This document shows positions 44,775-54,770 of a DNA stretch of 64,000 nucleotides, piece after piece. The notes under the pieces are model-generated. The model saw nothing but the letters and a program-made list of their open reading frames with translations. It was not told the origin of the DNA and did not search any database. The first letter of the stretch is position 1, and each line of letters begins with the position of its first letter. The position numbers and the translations under genes were made by a program. Source of the stretch: Aquimarina aggregata (GTDB lineage: Bacteria; Bacteroidota; Bacteroidia; Flavobacteriales; Flavobacteriaceae); NCBI RefSeq assembly GCF_001632745.1, contig NZ_LQRT01000058.1, positions 303,944 through 367,943 of the forward strand, written 5' to 3'.

Positions 44775-45857
44775 CTACAAAGGTTCATAGATTACTCCAG
44801 AAGATGAATCTTTTGTTGCACCTGTAACGGATTGTAAACAATTTATTTCTTTTCTTTCTCGTAATACTCCCATAAATGCAAAAATTAAAGCTTCTTTAAA
44901 GTCAATAATTTTGTCTTCAGGAATAATAACGGTTGCAAAAGGCTTAAGTTTCTGAGTTAAAACTTCTATTAGAAAATCATTTTTGGCACCACCACCTGTA
45001 ACTAATACTTTTGAGCTATTTTTTTTGGTTTTTTTGATGTCATTTGTAATTTGAGTGGCTATATGATGAACAGCAGTATGTAGTAAATTTTCGATAGTAT
45101 CAGATGGGTTATCAATTATAGGAATTACTTTTTGGGTAAACCATTCATAGCCTAATGATTTTGGGGCTTTTAGATCATAATATTCTAATGTATTAAGGCG
45201 TTCTAATAATAAAACATTTATTTGTCCGGTTTTAGCCAATTGTCCGCCTTTATCGTACTCTAGGTTTATTTTAGAGCAGATATAGTTAAGAAGCATATTC
45301 ACAGGAGAAATATCATAGGCTATTCTTTTATGATTGTTACTAAAAGACACATTACTAATACCACCTAAATTTAGGCAAAAATCATACTCATTAAATAAAT
45401 GTAGGTCTCCGATAGGAACCAATGGGGCACCCTGCCCTTTATAGGAGACATCGTTTACTCTAAAATCACAAATTACTTTTTGACCGCTACTATTGGCAAG
45501 ATGTTGTCCGGAACCTATTTGATAAGTTAACCCAATTTCAGGTTGATGAAAAACAGTATGACCATGACTAGCAATAAAATCAACACTTAAATTATGCGTG
45601 GTGATGAAATTGTCGACCTGTCTACCTAACCAAATGCCATATTCATTATTGAAAGCCAATAATGCTGATGCTTCAAGATGTACAGTGCTTTTTAATTTTT
45701 CTTTAAATTCTTTTGTATACTCTATTGAAATAGCTTTCTCGATAGAATAGTGCCAAATCGTGTTTTCTTTTTTGAAATGGCAATAGGCGATGTCTAAACC
45801 ATCAAGAGATGTACCAGACATAAGACCTATTACTTTGTATGTTTTTGAATTTTTCAA
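44775..45857 (-). CDS. anmK: Anhydro-N-acetylmuramic acid kinase
   Basis: Peptidoglycan recycling: phosphorylates and opens 1,6-anhydro-MurNAc. Diagnostic GLMSGTSLDGLDIAYC at the start, FIASHGHTVFHQPE, YKGQGAPLVPIGD, LNLGGISNVSF and VTGGGAKNDFL. 360 aa. Confidence 0.95.
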   Translation of the reverse strand: MKNSKTYKVIGLMSGTSLDGLDIAYCHFKKENTIWHYSIEKAISIEYTKEFKEKLKSTVHLEASALLAFNNEYGIWLGRQVDNFITTHNLSVDFIASHGHTVFHQPEIGLTYQIGSGQHLANSSGQKVICDFRVNDVSYKGQGAPLVPIGDLHLFNEYDFCLNLGGISNVSFSNNHKRIAYDISPVNMLLNYICSKINLEYDKGGQLAKTGQINVLLLERLNTLEYYDLKAPKSLGYEWFTQKVIPIIDNPSDTIENLLHTAVHHIATQITNDIKKTKKNSSKVLVTGGGAKNDFLIEVLTQKLKPFATVIIPEDKIIDFKEALIFAFMGVLRERKEINCLQSVTGATKDSSSGVIYEPL

Positions 45858-45989
45858 ATTGTAGAAGTAGGGTTATAATTTTTTTTGAAGAAGAAATATG
45901 AACGAAAGATCTGGTGTCAAAGGAGTCTTCTTCTGTATTGTTTTAGTATTGAATGCATCATCAAAACTGTTTTAGAGAACCTAGCTGTT

Positions 45990-46808
45990 CTATATTTTGT
46001 CGATATAATTCAATTCTAATTGATCTGGATGTATTTCGGGGATGGATTTTTTATAAAAAAAGTCGATTATTTGATTTTCAAGATAAGGAGACATTTTTTC
46101 AATTTCTTTTTCTTGAAATAAATTAAATGCATTCATAGCTTCAGTTTCCTTAAATTCTTTGATAAGCGCATCTGGTTTTTTTACAATATCAATACCTTTG
46201 TAGGTTTCAAATTTTTTCTTCATCCATCTGTGACTTATCAATTTAATCAAACTATTACGAGCATCTTTTTCAAGCCTATCGATTTCTTTAGTGCTTTCTG
46301 GATTCTCTTTTATAACACGATCTAATTTTACTTTTGCCTTTGTGAATTGTCTTTCAAATTTAAAATCAATATAACGCATATCGGTTTTTATTTTTCCTAC
46401 AACTTCGTGCAATGAATTGTCATAGGCAATAACAAACTCTTCATAGCTGTATAGTGCGTCAAGAAAGATGATCGCATTTTTTTTATATAGTCTTGGGATC
46501 GCTTGATGTTTTGTGTTTTTAAAAAGCTCATTAAGTACTGTTTTTATTTCTGAAGGAATACCAGCAAATTTCGAATCGTTTTTTAGAGCTCTTAATTTTG
46601 ATGTTATTTCTAGTCTTGTGCCTTTATAAGATTCAGATCTGTATTTAAACTTATATATTTTAGAACCAATAGTTGATTTTGGAGCAACAAATTGCGATAC
46701 TCCTCCATTATTATTGGATTCTTCGATTTTTACAAAATTCCTTTCGTTTTGTTGTGCATGAATATGGTATATCAAAAGAAATACTATAGTAAATGAAAAG
46801 GATTTCAT
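45990..46808 (-). CDS. Secreted helical protein of unknown function (272 aa)
   Basis: Signal peptide (ends IHAQQ). The mature part is rich in Lys, Glu and Ile, largely helical, with a region (about 150-215) likely to form a coiled coil (KAKVKLDRVIKENPESTKEIDRLEKDA). No recognised domain and no Cys. Single gene, followed at a distance by the cytochrome operon. Confidence 0.72.
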   Translation of the reverse strand: MKSFSFTIVFLLIYHIHAQQNERNFVKIEESNNNGGVSQFVAPKSTIGSKIYKFKYRSESYKGTRLEITSKLRALKNDSKFAGIPSEIKTVLNELFKNTKHQAIPRLYKKNAIIFLDALYSYEEFVIAYDNSLHEVVGKIKTDMRYIDFKFERQFTKAKVKLDRVIKENPESTKEIDRLEKDARNSLIKLISHRWMKKKFETYKGIDIVKKPDALIKEFKETEAMNAFNLFQEKEIEKMSPYLENQIIDFFYKKSIPEIHPDQLELNYIDKI

Positions 46809-47045
46809 ATGATTGAGTATTAATTAGTAAAAGCCAAACAAAATGTGCGATGTATTGAATTATATTAATCACATTACATAGTGTTAACGTAACCTATTTG
46901 GTTATTGTTATACCATATAGTAAGTGTTTATCAACACAAATAGAAGAGGGGCGACTATTATGGTCTTGAATAGGTATAAAGTTAAGAAAATCAATTTTAT
47001 TAGGAGATAAAAAGATGTTTTAATAAAAAATAATTAGCGCGTAGC

Positions 47046-47513
47046 TTACTTTTTTATTGCAGTAACTTCTTCAATGGTAACCATATTTTTTTGAGTATTT
47101 CCCCAATTATTCATAATGTAATTCATTACATCAGCAATTTCCTCATCTTCAAGACCTAGAGGTGTCATTGCACTATTATAGGCAACTCCGTTTACAGTTA
47201 TGGGACCATTTAGTCCATATTTTACAGAATGAATACTTTCTTTTCGTTTTTCGATAAGCCAATTAGATCCGGCGAGTGGAGGGAATACTTTTGGAGTTCC
47301 TTTTCCATCTGGTAAATGGCATTGCATACAAAAATCACTATATACCTCTTTACCACGAGCAATACTTTCTGTAAGTTTTGCATCCTGAATTTCTGATTTT
47401 AAATACAACGAAGTTGATAATGTGCTAATTTCACTTTTTTGTGCAGTAATAGAAATACTAACTATTAGTACTAAAACTTCTAATACTAAGAATCTTTTGA
47501 TATGTCTTTTCAT
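47046..47513 (-). CDS. Periplasmic c-type cytochrome (155 aa)
   Basis: Signal segment, then one haem site CMQCH in YSDFCMQCHLPDGKG, with the distal Met likely in AMTPLG and a C-terminal helix EEIADVMNYIMNNWGN. It immediately follows the PQQ dehydrogenase (no bases between stop and ATG), so it is probably the electron acceptor for that enzyme. Confidence 0.9.
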   Translation of the reverse strand: MKRHIKRFLVLEVLVLIVSISITAQKSEISTLSTSLYLKSEIQDAKLTESIARGKEVYSDFCMQCHLPDGKGTPKVFPPLAGSNWLIEKRKESIHSVKYGLNGPITVNGVAYNSAMTPLGLEDEEIADVMNYIMNNWGNTQKNMVTIEEVTAIKK

Positions 47514-48626
47514 CTAATTTGGAATTATTTTTACGATACCTTTATTTTCTATTGCAACATATATGAAGCCATCAGGCCCTTGTCTTACGTTACGTACTCT
47601 TCCCATACCATCCAGTAGTTTTTTTCTAGACGTAACTTTATTATTAGTTAATTCAAGTAATTCTAAATATTGAAATTTTAATGATCCTACTACTAAGTCA
47701 TTTTTCCAGTCGGGATAGATATCACTAGTTACAAAATCCATACCGCTGGGGGCGATTGAAGGAACCCAGTAATATAAGGGTTGTTGCATTCCGTCTTTTT
47801 TTGTTATGTCGGTGATAGAAGTTCCGCTATAATTAATACCATAAGTAATTGTAGGCCATCCATAATTAAGACCTTTTTTAATAGGGTTAATTTCATCACC
47901 GCCTCTTGGGCCATGCTCATGAACCCAAATTGTACCGTCTGGATGTATTGCCATTCCTTGTGGATTACGGTGCCCATACGAAAAAACTGCTTTTTTAGCA
48001 CCTTTCTTATCTACAAACGGATTGTCTTTTGGGATGCTGCCATCATCATGTAAACGATATATCTTTCCGCCATCTTTGGTTATATCTTGTGGATTAACAT
48101 CTCTATTTCCTCGATCTCCAATAGAAAAATAAAGGTATCCTTGGGTATCAAATTCTAGTCTAGAACCAAAATGGTGACCTTTGGTTGTATTAGGGGTGCC
48201 TTTGTATAATTCTTCAATATTTGTTAATTGATTTTTTTCAAGTTTTGCTCTAATAATAGCTGTATTTCCACCTTTTTCGGTACCTTTTTTAGAAGAGTAT
48301 GCTATGTAAATCCATCCGTTTTCTTGATACTTAGGGTGTAATTCTATATCTAATAGACCTCCTTGATTACGATTATAGACTTCTGGAACATTAGAGATTG
48401 TTGTTTTGATCTTGTTTTTAAAATGAATTAACGTTCCGCTTTTTTCAGTAATAAGCATACTGCCATCAGGTAACCAGGTCATTCCCCATGGGATTTGTAA
48501 TTCTGGAACTATTAGTTCTGTAGTATAGTTTTTAGGGTCTGCTTCTATAAGAATATCATTTTCTTTTTGCTGTGCGCAAGCCGAAAATACTGTGATTAAA
48601 AGTATTAAAAAAGATAAGAATTTCAT
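47514..48626 (-). CDS. PQQ-dependent sugar dehydrogenase, soluble type (370 aa)
   Basis: Lipoprotein-like signal (LITVFSACAQQ), then a six-bladed beta-propeller of the soluble glucose dehydrogenase/YliI family: IPWGMTWLPDGSMLITEKSG, GGLLDIELHPKY, KGHHFGSRLEFD, YGHRNPQGMAIHPDG, WVHEHGPRGGDEIN. Oxidises an aldose or related sugar in the periplasm with PQQ. Operon with a TonB receptor upstream and a cytochrome c downstream. No PQQ synthesis genes are in the window. Confidence 0.92.
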   Translation of the reverse strand: MKFLSFLILLITVFSACAQQKENDILIEADPKNYTTELIVPELQIPWGMTWLPDGSMLITEKSGTLIHFKNKIKTTISNVPEVYNRNQGGLLDIELHPKYQENGWIYIAYSSKKGTEKGGNTAIIRAKLEKNQLTNIEELYKGTPNTTKGHHFGSRLEFDTQGYLYFSIGDRGNRDVNPQDITKDGGKIYRLHDDGSIPKDNPFVDKKGAKKAVFSYGHRNPQGMAIHPDGTIWVHEHGPRGGDEINPIKKGLNYGWPTITYGINYSGTSITDITKKDGMQQPLYYWVPSIAPSGMDFVTSDIYPDWKNDLVVGSLKFQYLELLELTNNKVTSRKKLLDGMGRVRNVRQGPDGFIYVAIENKGIVKIIPN

Positions 48627-48668
48627 GGATGATTTTATTTATCGCAGAAAAATACAAAGAAAATATTT

Positions 48669-50969
48669 TTAGAGTCTATATTTTATGTTAATCCCACCAT
48701 AGATATTAAAAGGTAAACCAGAATAAAAGTATCTGGGGGCATTACCACCAAAACCTCTGGCGTTTATTTGAATTTGTGAAGCGTATTTCGTATCCAAAAG
48801 ATTATTAGCGCCTACAGAGAAATCATAAAAAAAGTGTTTTCCTATTGCATTTCTAAAACCAATTTTTCCATGTAATAATTCATAACCATCACTTAGAACA
48901 GAATTGGCATCATTGACTGGGATTTCACCCACAGTTTGTAAATTTAAGTTTCCGTAAAACCCTTTATCAGCATAGAGATCAATTCCTATGTTTATAACTT
49001 CAGAAGGTACACCCGTTAGATCGTTGCCAGAGAAATCATTATCAAGATCTATAAAATCTTTAAATGTATAATCATAAATAGATCCATTAATAAAGAAATT
49101 AAGTTGAGAAGATTTAAAAGTATGTACAGTATAGTTAATTTCTGCTTCAAGACCATTATGAGTTGTTTTACCTGCATTGATAGCAAAGAAATTATCATCT
49201 ACTGTTCTACGCGCTACCAAAAGGTCTTCAATTCTTAGTGTATATAACGATAAAGATCCGTATAACTTACCATTTAATAACTTGTATCGTGCACCTACCT
49301 CATAATTCCAGCCTATTTCTGGTTTAATATCTGCGTTAAATAATCCATCAGGGAGTAGTGTTTCAGATGCGGTAGGAGTAGAGAATCCATGGGCGATATT
49401 TCCAAATAAAGTGATATTTGTATTCATTGCGTAATTCACCCCTATTTTAGGAGAAAGTATAGGGTCAAAATCAAATTCACCTGAACTATTTTCTCCATCA
49501 GATAAAAATAGATCATCAATATCAAAATTAGTTTGGTTAAGATGTACTCCTAAATTAAACCTTAATTTTTGATTAATGTTTAAGTTGGTTTCTCCAAAAA
49601 AGTTGTAATAATATCTTTTTTCATCAAGATCTGAAAGAAGATCCCCTTGTACGCTTCCAGTACCAATCGGAAAATCTTGATATAAATTATCAAATGTTTT
49701 GCTATTATAGGATTCATAAAAAAGTTCTGCTCCTAAGGTCCAGTTTATAGTTTTTCTAGCTAGTTTGTGTTCTCCTAATATTCTGGTACGGATACCAAAA
49801 TTATTAGATTTTTCTTCTAAAATATTAAATGGTCTAGGTTCATAATTTTTTCTAAGTGCAGTAAAAACACTTGTGTTTTGAGATACTTTTGTAGTGTAAT
49901 TATGTTTCCAGGTTACTCCTGCGATCCCATAATCTACATCTTCGAATCCTTGAGCTTGCCCCCAAGTAAAAGCCGCTTGTCTAGGTGAATTATTAAAATC
50001 TTCTTGGTTTAAAGAACTAGGAATACCCGCTTTAAGATTTACTACACTTCCAAAAATAGATAAAGCATCTTTTTTTCCTAAGTAAACACTAGAAGTGGCT
50101 GTGAAAGTATTTCGGTCATACGTATTATTATTGCGATACCCATCTGAATGATTGTTACTATAAACTATTTTGATATTAGAACGTCCTCCACTAACAGAGG
50201 CCTTAGCGAGTACTCTGATCAGACCATAACTTCCTACTGTCGTTCCTATTGATCCTTCTGTAGTGTTGGCATAGGCATATTGTGATGTTAATAAAATAGT
50301 ACCTCCTAAACCTACACCGTAACTACTAGATGAAGGCCCTTTGTGAATTTCGATACTAGATAAAGCAGCAAGTTCAAGGTCTTCGATAGAAGATTCACCA
50401 TTACCATCTGTTAATGGAATATCTTCAAAATATGCTCTTATATTAGCAGTACCAAATAAATTTCGGGCGCCAATTCCTCGTATGGATATTCTATTAGTGT
50501 TTAATGTACCACTTTGCATAAAAACACCTGGCACCTTGTTTAAAATTGGGTGTAACTCCAGAGTATTGCCTCTGTTAATTTCTTTAGAGTTAACTATTGC
50601 AACTGCATCTGTAGCATTTTTATATTGAAGAGGGAGCGAGAAATTGTTGATTATTACTTCGTCTAAAGTAGTTGTATCTGCCTCAAGCTTTATGGTAATG
50701 TTTTGTGTGTTGTTAATTTCAGAACGTTGGGTTTTATAGCCAATTTTTGAAATGTCAAAAATACCAAAAGAGGTCAAAATAGATGTTCCATTCGTATTGG
50801 TGTAACTTTTTACTTGCGAATCAATATTAGTAATTGTAACGTTTTTTATGGGTAAGTTGTTTACACTATCGACTACTGTTATGGTAATTGTATTTTGAGA
50901 GTATAAAGATAAATTTAGGATGAGGATTAAAAATGAGAGTGTTTTTTTCAAGACTTTTTTTTCTTTCAA
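48669..50969 (-). CDS. TonB-dependent receptor (766 aa)
   Basis: Signal peptide (ends LYSQ), carboxypeptidase-regulatory-like domain (about 28-105), plug with RISIRGIGARNLFGTANIRAY and VGLGGTILLTSQ, then a beta-barrel ending in a C-terminal aromatic-rich strand (INIKYRL). FecA-like in layout but without an STN domain. It is first in an operon with the PQQ dehydrogenase and cytochrome c (42-bp gap), so it may import the PQQ cofactor or the sugar substrate. Confidence 0.9.
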   Translation of the reverse strand: MKEKKVLKKTLSFLILILNLSLYSQNTITITVVDSVNNLPIKNVTITNIDSQVKSYTNTNGTSILTSFGIFDISKIGYKTQRSEINNTQNITIKLEADTTTLDEVIINNFSLPLQYKNATDAVAIVNSKEINRGNTLELHPILNKVPGVFMQSGTLNTNRISIRGIGARNLFGTANIRAYFEDIPLTDGNGESSIEDLELAALSSIEIHKGPSSSSYGVGLGGTILLTSQYAYANTTEGSIGTTVGSYGLIRVLAKASVSGGRSNIKIVYSNNHSDGYRNNNTYDRNTFTATSSVYLGKKDALSIFGSVVNLKAGIPSSLNQEDFNNSPRQAAFTWGQAQGFEDVDYGIAGVTWKHNYTTKVSQNTSVFTALRKNYEPRPFNILEEKSNNFGIRTRILGEHKLARKTINWTLGAELFYESYNSKTFDNLYQDFPIGTGSVQGDLLSDLDEKRYYYNFFGETNLNINQKLRFNLGVHLNQTNFDIDDLFLSDGENSSGEFDFDPILSPKIGVNYAMNTNITLFGNIAHGFSTPTASETLLPDGLFNADIKPEIGWNYEVGARYKLLNGKLYGSLSLYTLRIEDLLVARRTVDDNFFAINAGKTTHNGLEAEINYTVHTFKSSQLNFFINGSIYDYTFKDFIDLDNDFSGNDLTGVPSEVINIGIDLYADKGFYGNLNLQTVGEIPVNDANSVLSDGYELLHGKIGFRNAIGKHFFYDFSVGANNLLDTKYASQIQINARGFGGNAPRYFYSGLPFNIYGGINIKYRL

Positions 50970-51248
50970 ATATCGTAAACAAAAGACAATTGGTTTTAAA
51001 AAACATGATTGTATTGACGATTTATTGATTTTTTTATGACTTTAATAACACTTGTTAATAATACACATTTTTAGACGCGTTACATTTATAAATTTAAACA
51101 CCAGATTTATAAATGCCAACCACAGATGCTTGCAATTTACCTTATGTTTTAATTAATTTTAGAAAAGCGAAAAGCGAGATTCTTAAGAAAACTTATTTCT
51201 TTTTGAGTTTATAACAAAGTATGTTTAATTGAATTTAAAACAAAAATT

Positions 51249-51398
51249 ATGAAATCTATAGAAAAAAAAACTTTAAATAAACTAAGGTTGAGTAAAACAA
51301 AAATTGTATCTCTTACTAATAATGAAAAAAATAAAATTTTAGGAGGAAGTGCGAGTAGTGATGCCAAAACTGGTGTCCCTTGTATTGCGGCGTACTAG
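51249..51398 (+). CDS. GG-leader peptide, RiPP-precursor-like (49 aa)
   Basis: A 49-codon gene. The leader has the class I lanthipeptide-type pattern (KLRLSKTKIVSLTNNEKNK, then ILGG, GG at 32-33), and a 16-residue core SASSDAKTGVPCIAAY with a single Cys, three Ser and one Thr. One Ser/Thr-Cys pair would allow at most one lanthionine. It is followed by a strong terminator, and 298 bp later by a receptor, lipoprotein and LytS/LytTR operon on the same strand. No processing enzyme is nearby. It may be a natural product or a secreted signal. Confidence 0.65.
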   Translation: MKSIEKKTLNKLRLSKTKIVSLTNNEKNKILGGSASSDAKTGVPCIAAY

Positions 51399-51532
51399 GA
51401 TTTATTCTATTAAATATATAATACAAGTTGCCACGAACACTAAAACAAAGTTATAGACTGTGATGTTATTTCAAGCTAACTTAAAGTAGTTGATCAATTA
51501 AGGATGCATCATTTTTTTGATGTGAGTTCACT

Positions 51533-51564
51533 AAAAAGCCAATCATAATTATGATTGGCTTTTT
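51533..51564 (+). terminator. Terminator after the second GG-leader peptide
   Basis: AAAAAGCCAATCAT pairs with ATGATTGGCTTTTT around AATT, a 14-bp stem with a T run. Confidence 0.85.
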
Positions 51565-51695
51565 ACTTGTCATTATTTTATTTTGGTTGGAATCACTTTT
51601 TTTAAATAACGTTAACAGATGAAAATAATGCTTTCACAGATTAATATTTTTTAAGAAGTCTATTCGTATCAATTTTGAAGTATCAAATTCAAAAA

Positions 51696-54023
51696 ATGAC
51701 GCGAACAGTAATTTTTATAGTATTCTTTTTGATAGTCCCCTGTTATCTTGTCAGTCAAGAAGCAACAACTTATAAAGGAAGTGTTGTAGATGCCCTAACT
51801 CAAGAAGTTATTCCTTTTGCAACGATTGCAGTTTACAATGCTAATCAAGAATTAGTTGATGGTACATCTACCAATAATCAAGGTCAGTTTGAGTTTACAA
51901 CTGATAAGTTATTTACATATTTTGAAGTTACATTTATTGGATATAAAACAGAAATTATACAATATACTGCACTTGATAATCCTGTAAATCTGCTTTTTAA
52001 CCTTCGTACCATAGTTAGTGATTTGGACGAAGTGGTTATACAAGCAGAACGAACAACCACGCAGCTAAAAATTGACAGAAAAATTATTAATCTAGGTACA
52101 GACATTCAACAATCAGGAACCAATGCACTTGAAGCTTTTGACCAAATTCCGGATATACAAACTGATTTAGGTACAGGAAGTATCTCATTACGTGGTAATG
52201 ATAATGTTAGGATTCTGATTAACGGAAAACCCTCTGCACTTAATGCTGTAGAATTGTTGGAACAAATACCCTCGTCAACTATCAAAAGTGTAGAGATTAT
52301 TACGTCTCCATCGGCAAAGTATCAAGCAGACGGTCTAACTGGAGTCATTAACATCATTTTAAAAAGTAACACAAACAAAGGAACAAACCTTAGTCTGAAT
52401 AGCTCATTTGGAACAAAACGATATGGTTATGGAGTAACAGGTAATCATAATTTTTCAAAAGTAAACTTAAGTTTTACAGGATCACAGTCTGGCAGAGAAA
52501 TGGATAGTAAACAGACAATTAATAGAGTTTTTAATAACGGAGATACTCAAAATATCTTTACTCCTTATGACTTTAATGGTTTAACACGAAAACTTGCAGG
52601 TGGAGTAGATTATTTTATAAACGATAACAACGAGCTTTCTGTGGGGTTAGATTATACCGATGATTATCATAGTTTTTATAATACGTCACAATATTTTGAT
52701 GTTACTAATCGTGATGATTTTACATATACCAGAAATGCTGAACATTCTCATACTACTTATGTTTTCAATGCTAATTATCGAAAGAAATTTGAAAAGGAAA
52801 ACCATTTTTTAGAATTAGATTTTAATCTTAATGATAATAAAAATGAATATCCAGTTTCGGATTTTGAAGATAGGGTATTCATATTTGATCAAGAAATTAA
52901 TGAAAATAATAAAATTCATGCTTTATCATTAGATTATTCTTTGCCTATAACTCAAACGTTGCAGTTTGAAGTGGGAGGATCTTTTAATAGTAGTGATATT
53001 CAAAATCAACGATATATTAGATTAGATACTACAGATGAGACTTTGGATACATTTAAGTATAGCGAGGAACTTTTTGGTATATATGGACTTACAAAATTCA
53101 CACTAAAAAAAATTGATTGGCAACTTGGATTACGATATGAGTATTTTACTTCAAATTCTACAAATACTCTAAACTCTGAGATAACAGACCTTCGTTTTTC
53201 AAATCTTTTTCCATCGATTCATGCTGCATATAAATTCAATCAAAATAATACGTTTAGTATTGGTTATAGTAGACGAATTTCAAGACCTAATTTGCATCAT
53301 GTAAACCCGTTTCAATTAGGAAATCCTTTTTTTAGATTCGAAGGAAACTCCAGACTTGAACCAGAATCAAGTGATAATCTAGAAATAAGTTATCATAAAA
53401 ATAAAAAAAGCTTTAATTGGTCTGCTACTACCTTTTATAGGTATAGAAAAAATATTATTCTATGGGTAAATGATATCGAAGATAATAACATACAAGTAAT
53501 CTCATTTCAAAATAAAGGGATCAATCATTCTTTCGGAATAGAATCTACCATGCAAATTAAACTTCTAAACTCATGGAATACTCAATTTACAGGAAACTAT
53601 TACTTTACAAAAACAGAAGATAATGATATTGTTACTTGGGATGAGTTATATTCTTCTAATCTCCAGTTAAAAAACACCTTTAAGATCACTAAGTCAATTA
53701 GTACAGATATAACCTATAGGCATACTCCGAAAAGACAAAACCCTTTTAATTTTATAGAACCTAGGCATCGAATAGACTGGGGAGTTAGAGCTAAATTTCT
53801 ACAAAATAAATTCACTGCTAACCTTAGAGTAATTGATGTTCTAGATAATAATTTAATGAAACGAACAACTAGAACTAGAGATTTTGAACAACGTACAATC
53901 TGGAAGTTTCAATCACAAACTCTAGGTTTTTTATGTAGCCTTAACTATGTCCTTTCTAAAAACAAAAACAAAACTAGAAATAGAAAGAAGAGAAAGTATA
54001 GACATAATGATGGAAATAATTAA
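51696..54023 (+). CDS. Outer-membrane beta-barrel receptor, TonB-receptor-like (775 aa)
   Basis: The ATG at 51696 (MTRTVIFIVFFLIVPCYLVS) gives a proper signal peptide; a TTG 21 bases earlier is less likely. Carboxypeptidase-regulatory-like domain (TYKGSVVDALTQEVIPFATI), plug (ISLRGNDNVRILINGKPSAL; SAKYQADGLTGVINII), then a barrel of the OMP_b-brl_3 type, with a basic C-terminal tail (NKTRNRKKRKYRH). First gene of an operon with a lipoprotein, histidine kinase and response regulator (gaps 31 and 23 bp, then a 4-bp overlap). Confidence 0.88.
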   Translation: MTRTVIFIVFFLIVPCYLVSQEATTYKGSVVDALTQEVIPFATIAVYNANQELVDGTSTNNQGQFEFTTDKLFTYFEVTFIGYKTEIIQYTALDNPVNLLFNLRTIVSDLDEVVIQAERTTTQLKIDRKIINLGTDIQQSGTNALEAFDQIPDIQTDLGTGSISLRGNDNVRILINGKPSALNAVELLEQIPSSTIKSVEIITSPSAKYQADGLTGVINIILKSNTNKGTNLSLNSSFGTKRYGYGVTGNHNFSKVNLSFTGSQSGREMDSKQTINRVFNNGDTQNIFTPYDFNGLTRKLAGGVDYFINDNNELSVGLDYTDDYHSFYNTSQYFDVTNRDDFTYTRNAEHSHTTYVFNANYRKKFEKENHFLELDFNLNDNKNEYPVSDFEDRVFIFDQEINENNKIHALSLDYSLPITQTLQFEVGGSFNSSDIQNQRYIRLDTTDETLDTFKYSEELFGIYGLTKFTLKKIDWQLGLRYEYFTSNSTNTLNSEITDLRFSNLFPSIHAAYKFNQNNTFSIGYSRRISRPNLHHVNPFQLGNPFFRFEGNSRLEPESSDNLEISYHKNKKSFNWSATTFYRYRKNIILWVNDIEDNNIQVISFQNKGINHSFGIESTMQIKLLNSWNTQFTGNYYFTKTEDNDIVTWDELYSSNLQLKNTFKITKSISTDITYRHTPKRQNPFNFIEPRHRIDWGVRAKFLQNKFTANLRVIDVLDNNLMKRTTRTRDFEQRTIWKFQSQTLGFLCSLNYVLSKNKNKTRNRKKRKYRHNDGNN

Positions 54024-54054
54024 AAAATTAATACTAATCTTAATCAAATAAACC

Positions 54055-54747
54055 ATGTCTTTAAAATCATATTTTGGGTTGATGTTAATAGCATGCAATA
54101 TGCTTGCATGTAATTCAACTACTTTTACTGAAGAAAAAATAAACCCTCAACAACTTTCTGAATGGACAACCTTAGGAAAAGGTAAAACCTCTATTAAAAA
54201 CGAAGAATTTGTTTTTGAAGAAATTAATGATTCAGATGGTTTTTTTGTGGTAAGCCCGATAAATTATGAAGGCGATATTATCTTGAAATATAAAATTAAA
54301 GCAATGTCAGATTCGTCAGTTTTAATAACATTGTTTTCTGCTTCTGATAGTCAAAATGACACAACACTTACATTTCCTGCAAAAAATGCCAAGCCAGAAG
54401 ATATTTGGAAATGGCGTAGTGCGATGAATCATTATAATTTGACTTTTAATAATAAGTCACATGGATACACTCCTTTTTTCTATAAAAATATTACATCTTT
54501 AGAGCGAGGTTTTCATATTAGAAAAGAAGACAATATTACAGCTCCCTATCAATGGGTTTCTGTTGAGATAGGGAGAGTAAAAGATAGAGTTTGGTTTTCT
54601 CTTAATGGTGATATTGTTTTTGAGCAAACAGATACTGATCCTCTTAAAGGTGGACATGTACTTTTTAGAATTAGCGGGACGAATAGTGATACTGATACAA
54701 TTTTGGCTAAAGCTGCAATAAAAGATCTTGTGATTTTCCATAAATAA
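54055..54747 (+). CDS. Surface lipoprotein, DUF1961/concanavalin-like (230 aa)
   Basis: Lipid Cys 19 in NMLACNSTT. The mature part looks like a beta-sandwich of the LamG/DUF1961 type (FFVVSPINYEGDIILKYKIK; WVSVEIGRVKDRVWFSLNGD; GGHVLFRISGT). Such domains bind or degrade polysaccharides, but no catalytic residue can be named. Second in the receptor / two-component operon, so a ligand-capture role is plausible. Confidence 0.78.
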   Translation: MSLKSYFGLMLIACNMLACNSTTFTEEKINPQQLSEWTTLGKGKTSIKNEEFVFEEINDSDGFFVVSPINYEGDIILKYKIKAMSDSSVLITLFSASDSQNDTTLTFPAKNAKPEDIWKWRSAMNHYNLTFNNKSHGYTPFFYKNITSLERGFHIRKEDNITAPYQWVSVEIGRVKDRVWFSLNGDIVFEQTDTDPLKGGHVLFRISGTNSDTDTILAKAAIKDLVIFHK

Positions 54748-54770
54748 AATTGATATCTTAGAGCTGTTTT

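Noticed and set aside
45865..45890. GTAGGGTT upstream of anmK as an ECF-type promoter
   Set aside because: It is on the plus strand while anmK is on the minus strand, and no CGTT follows at the right distance.
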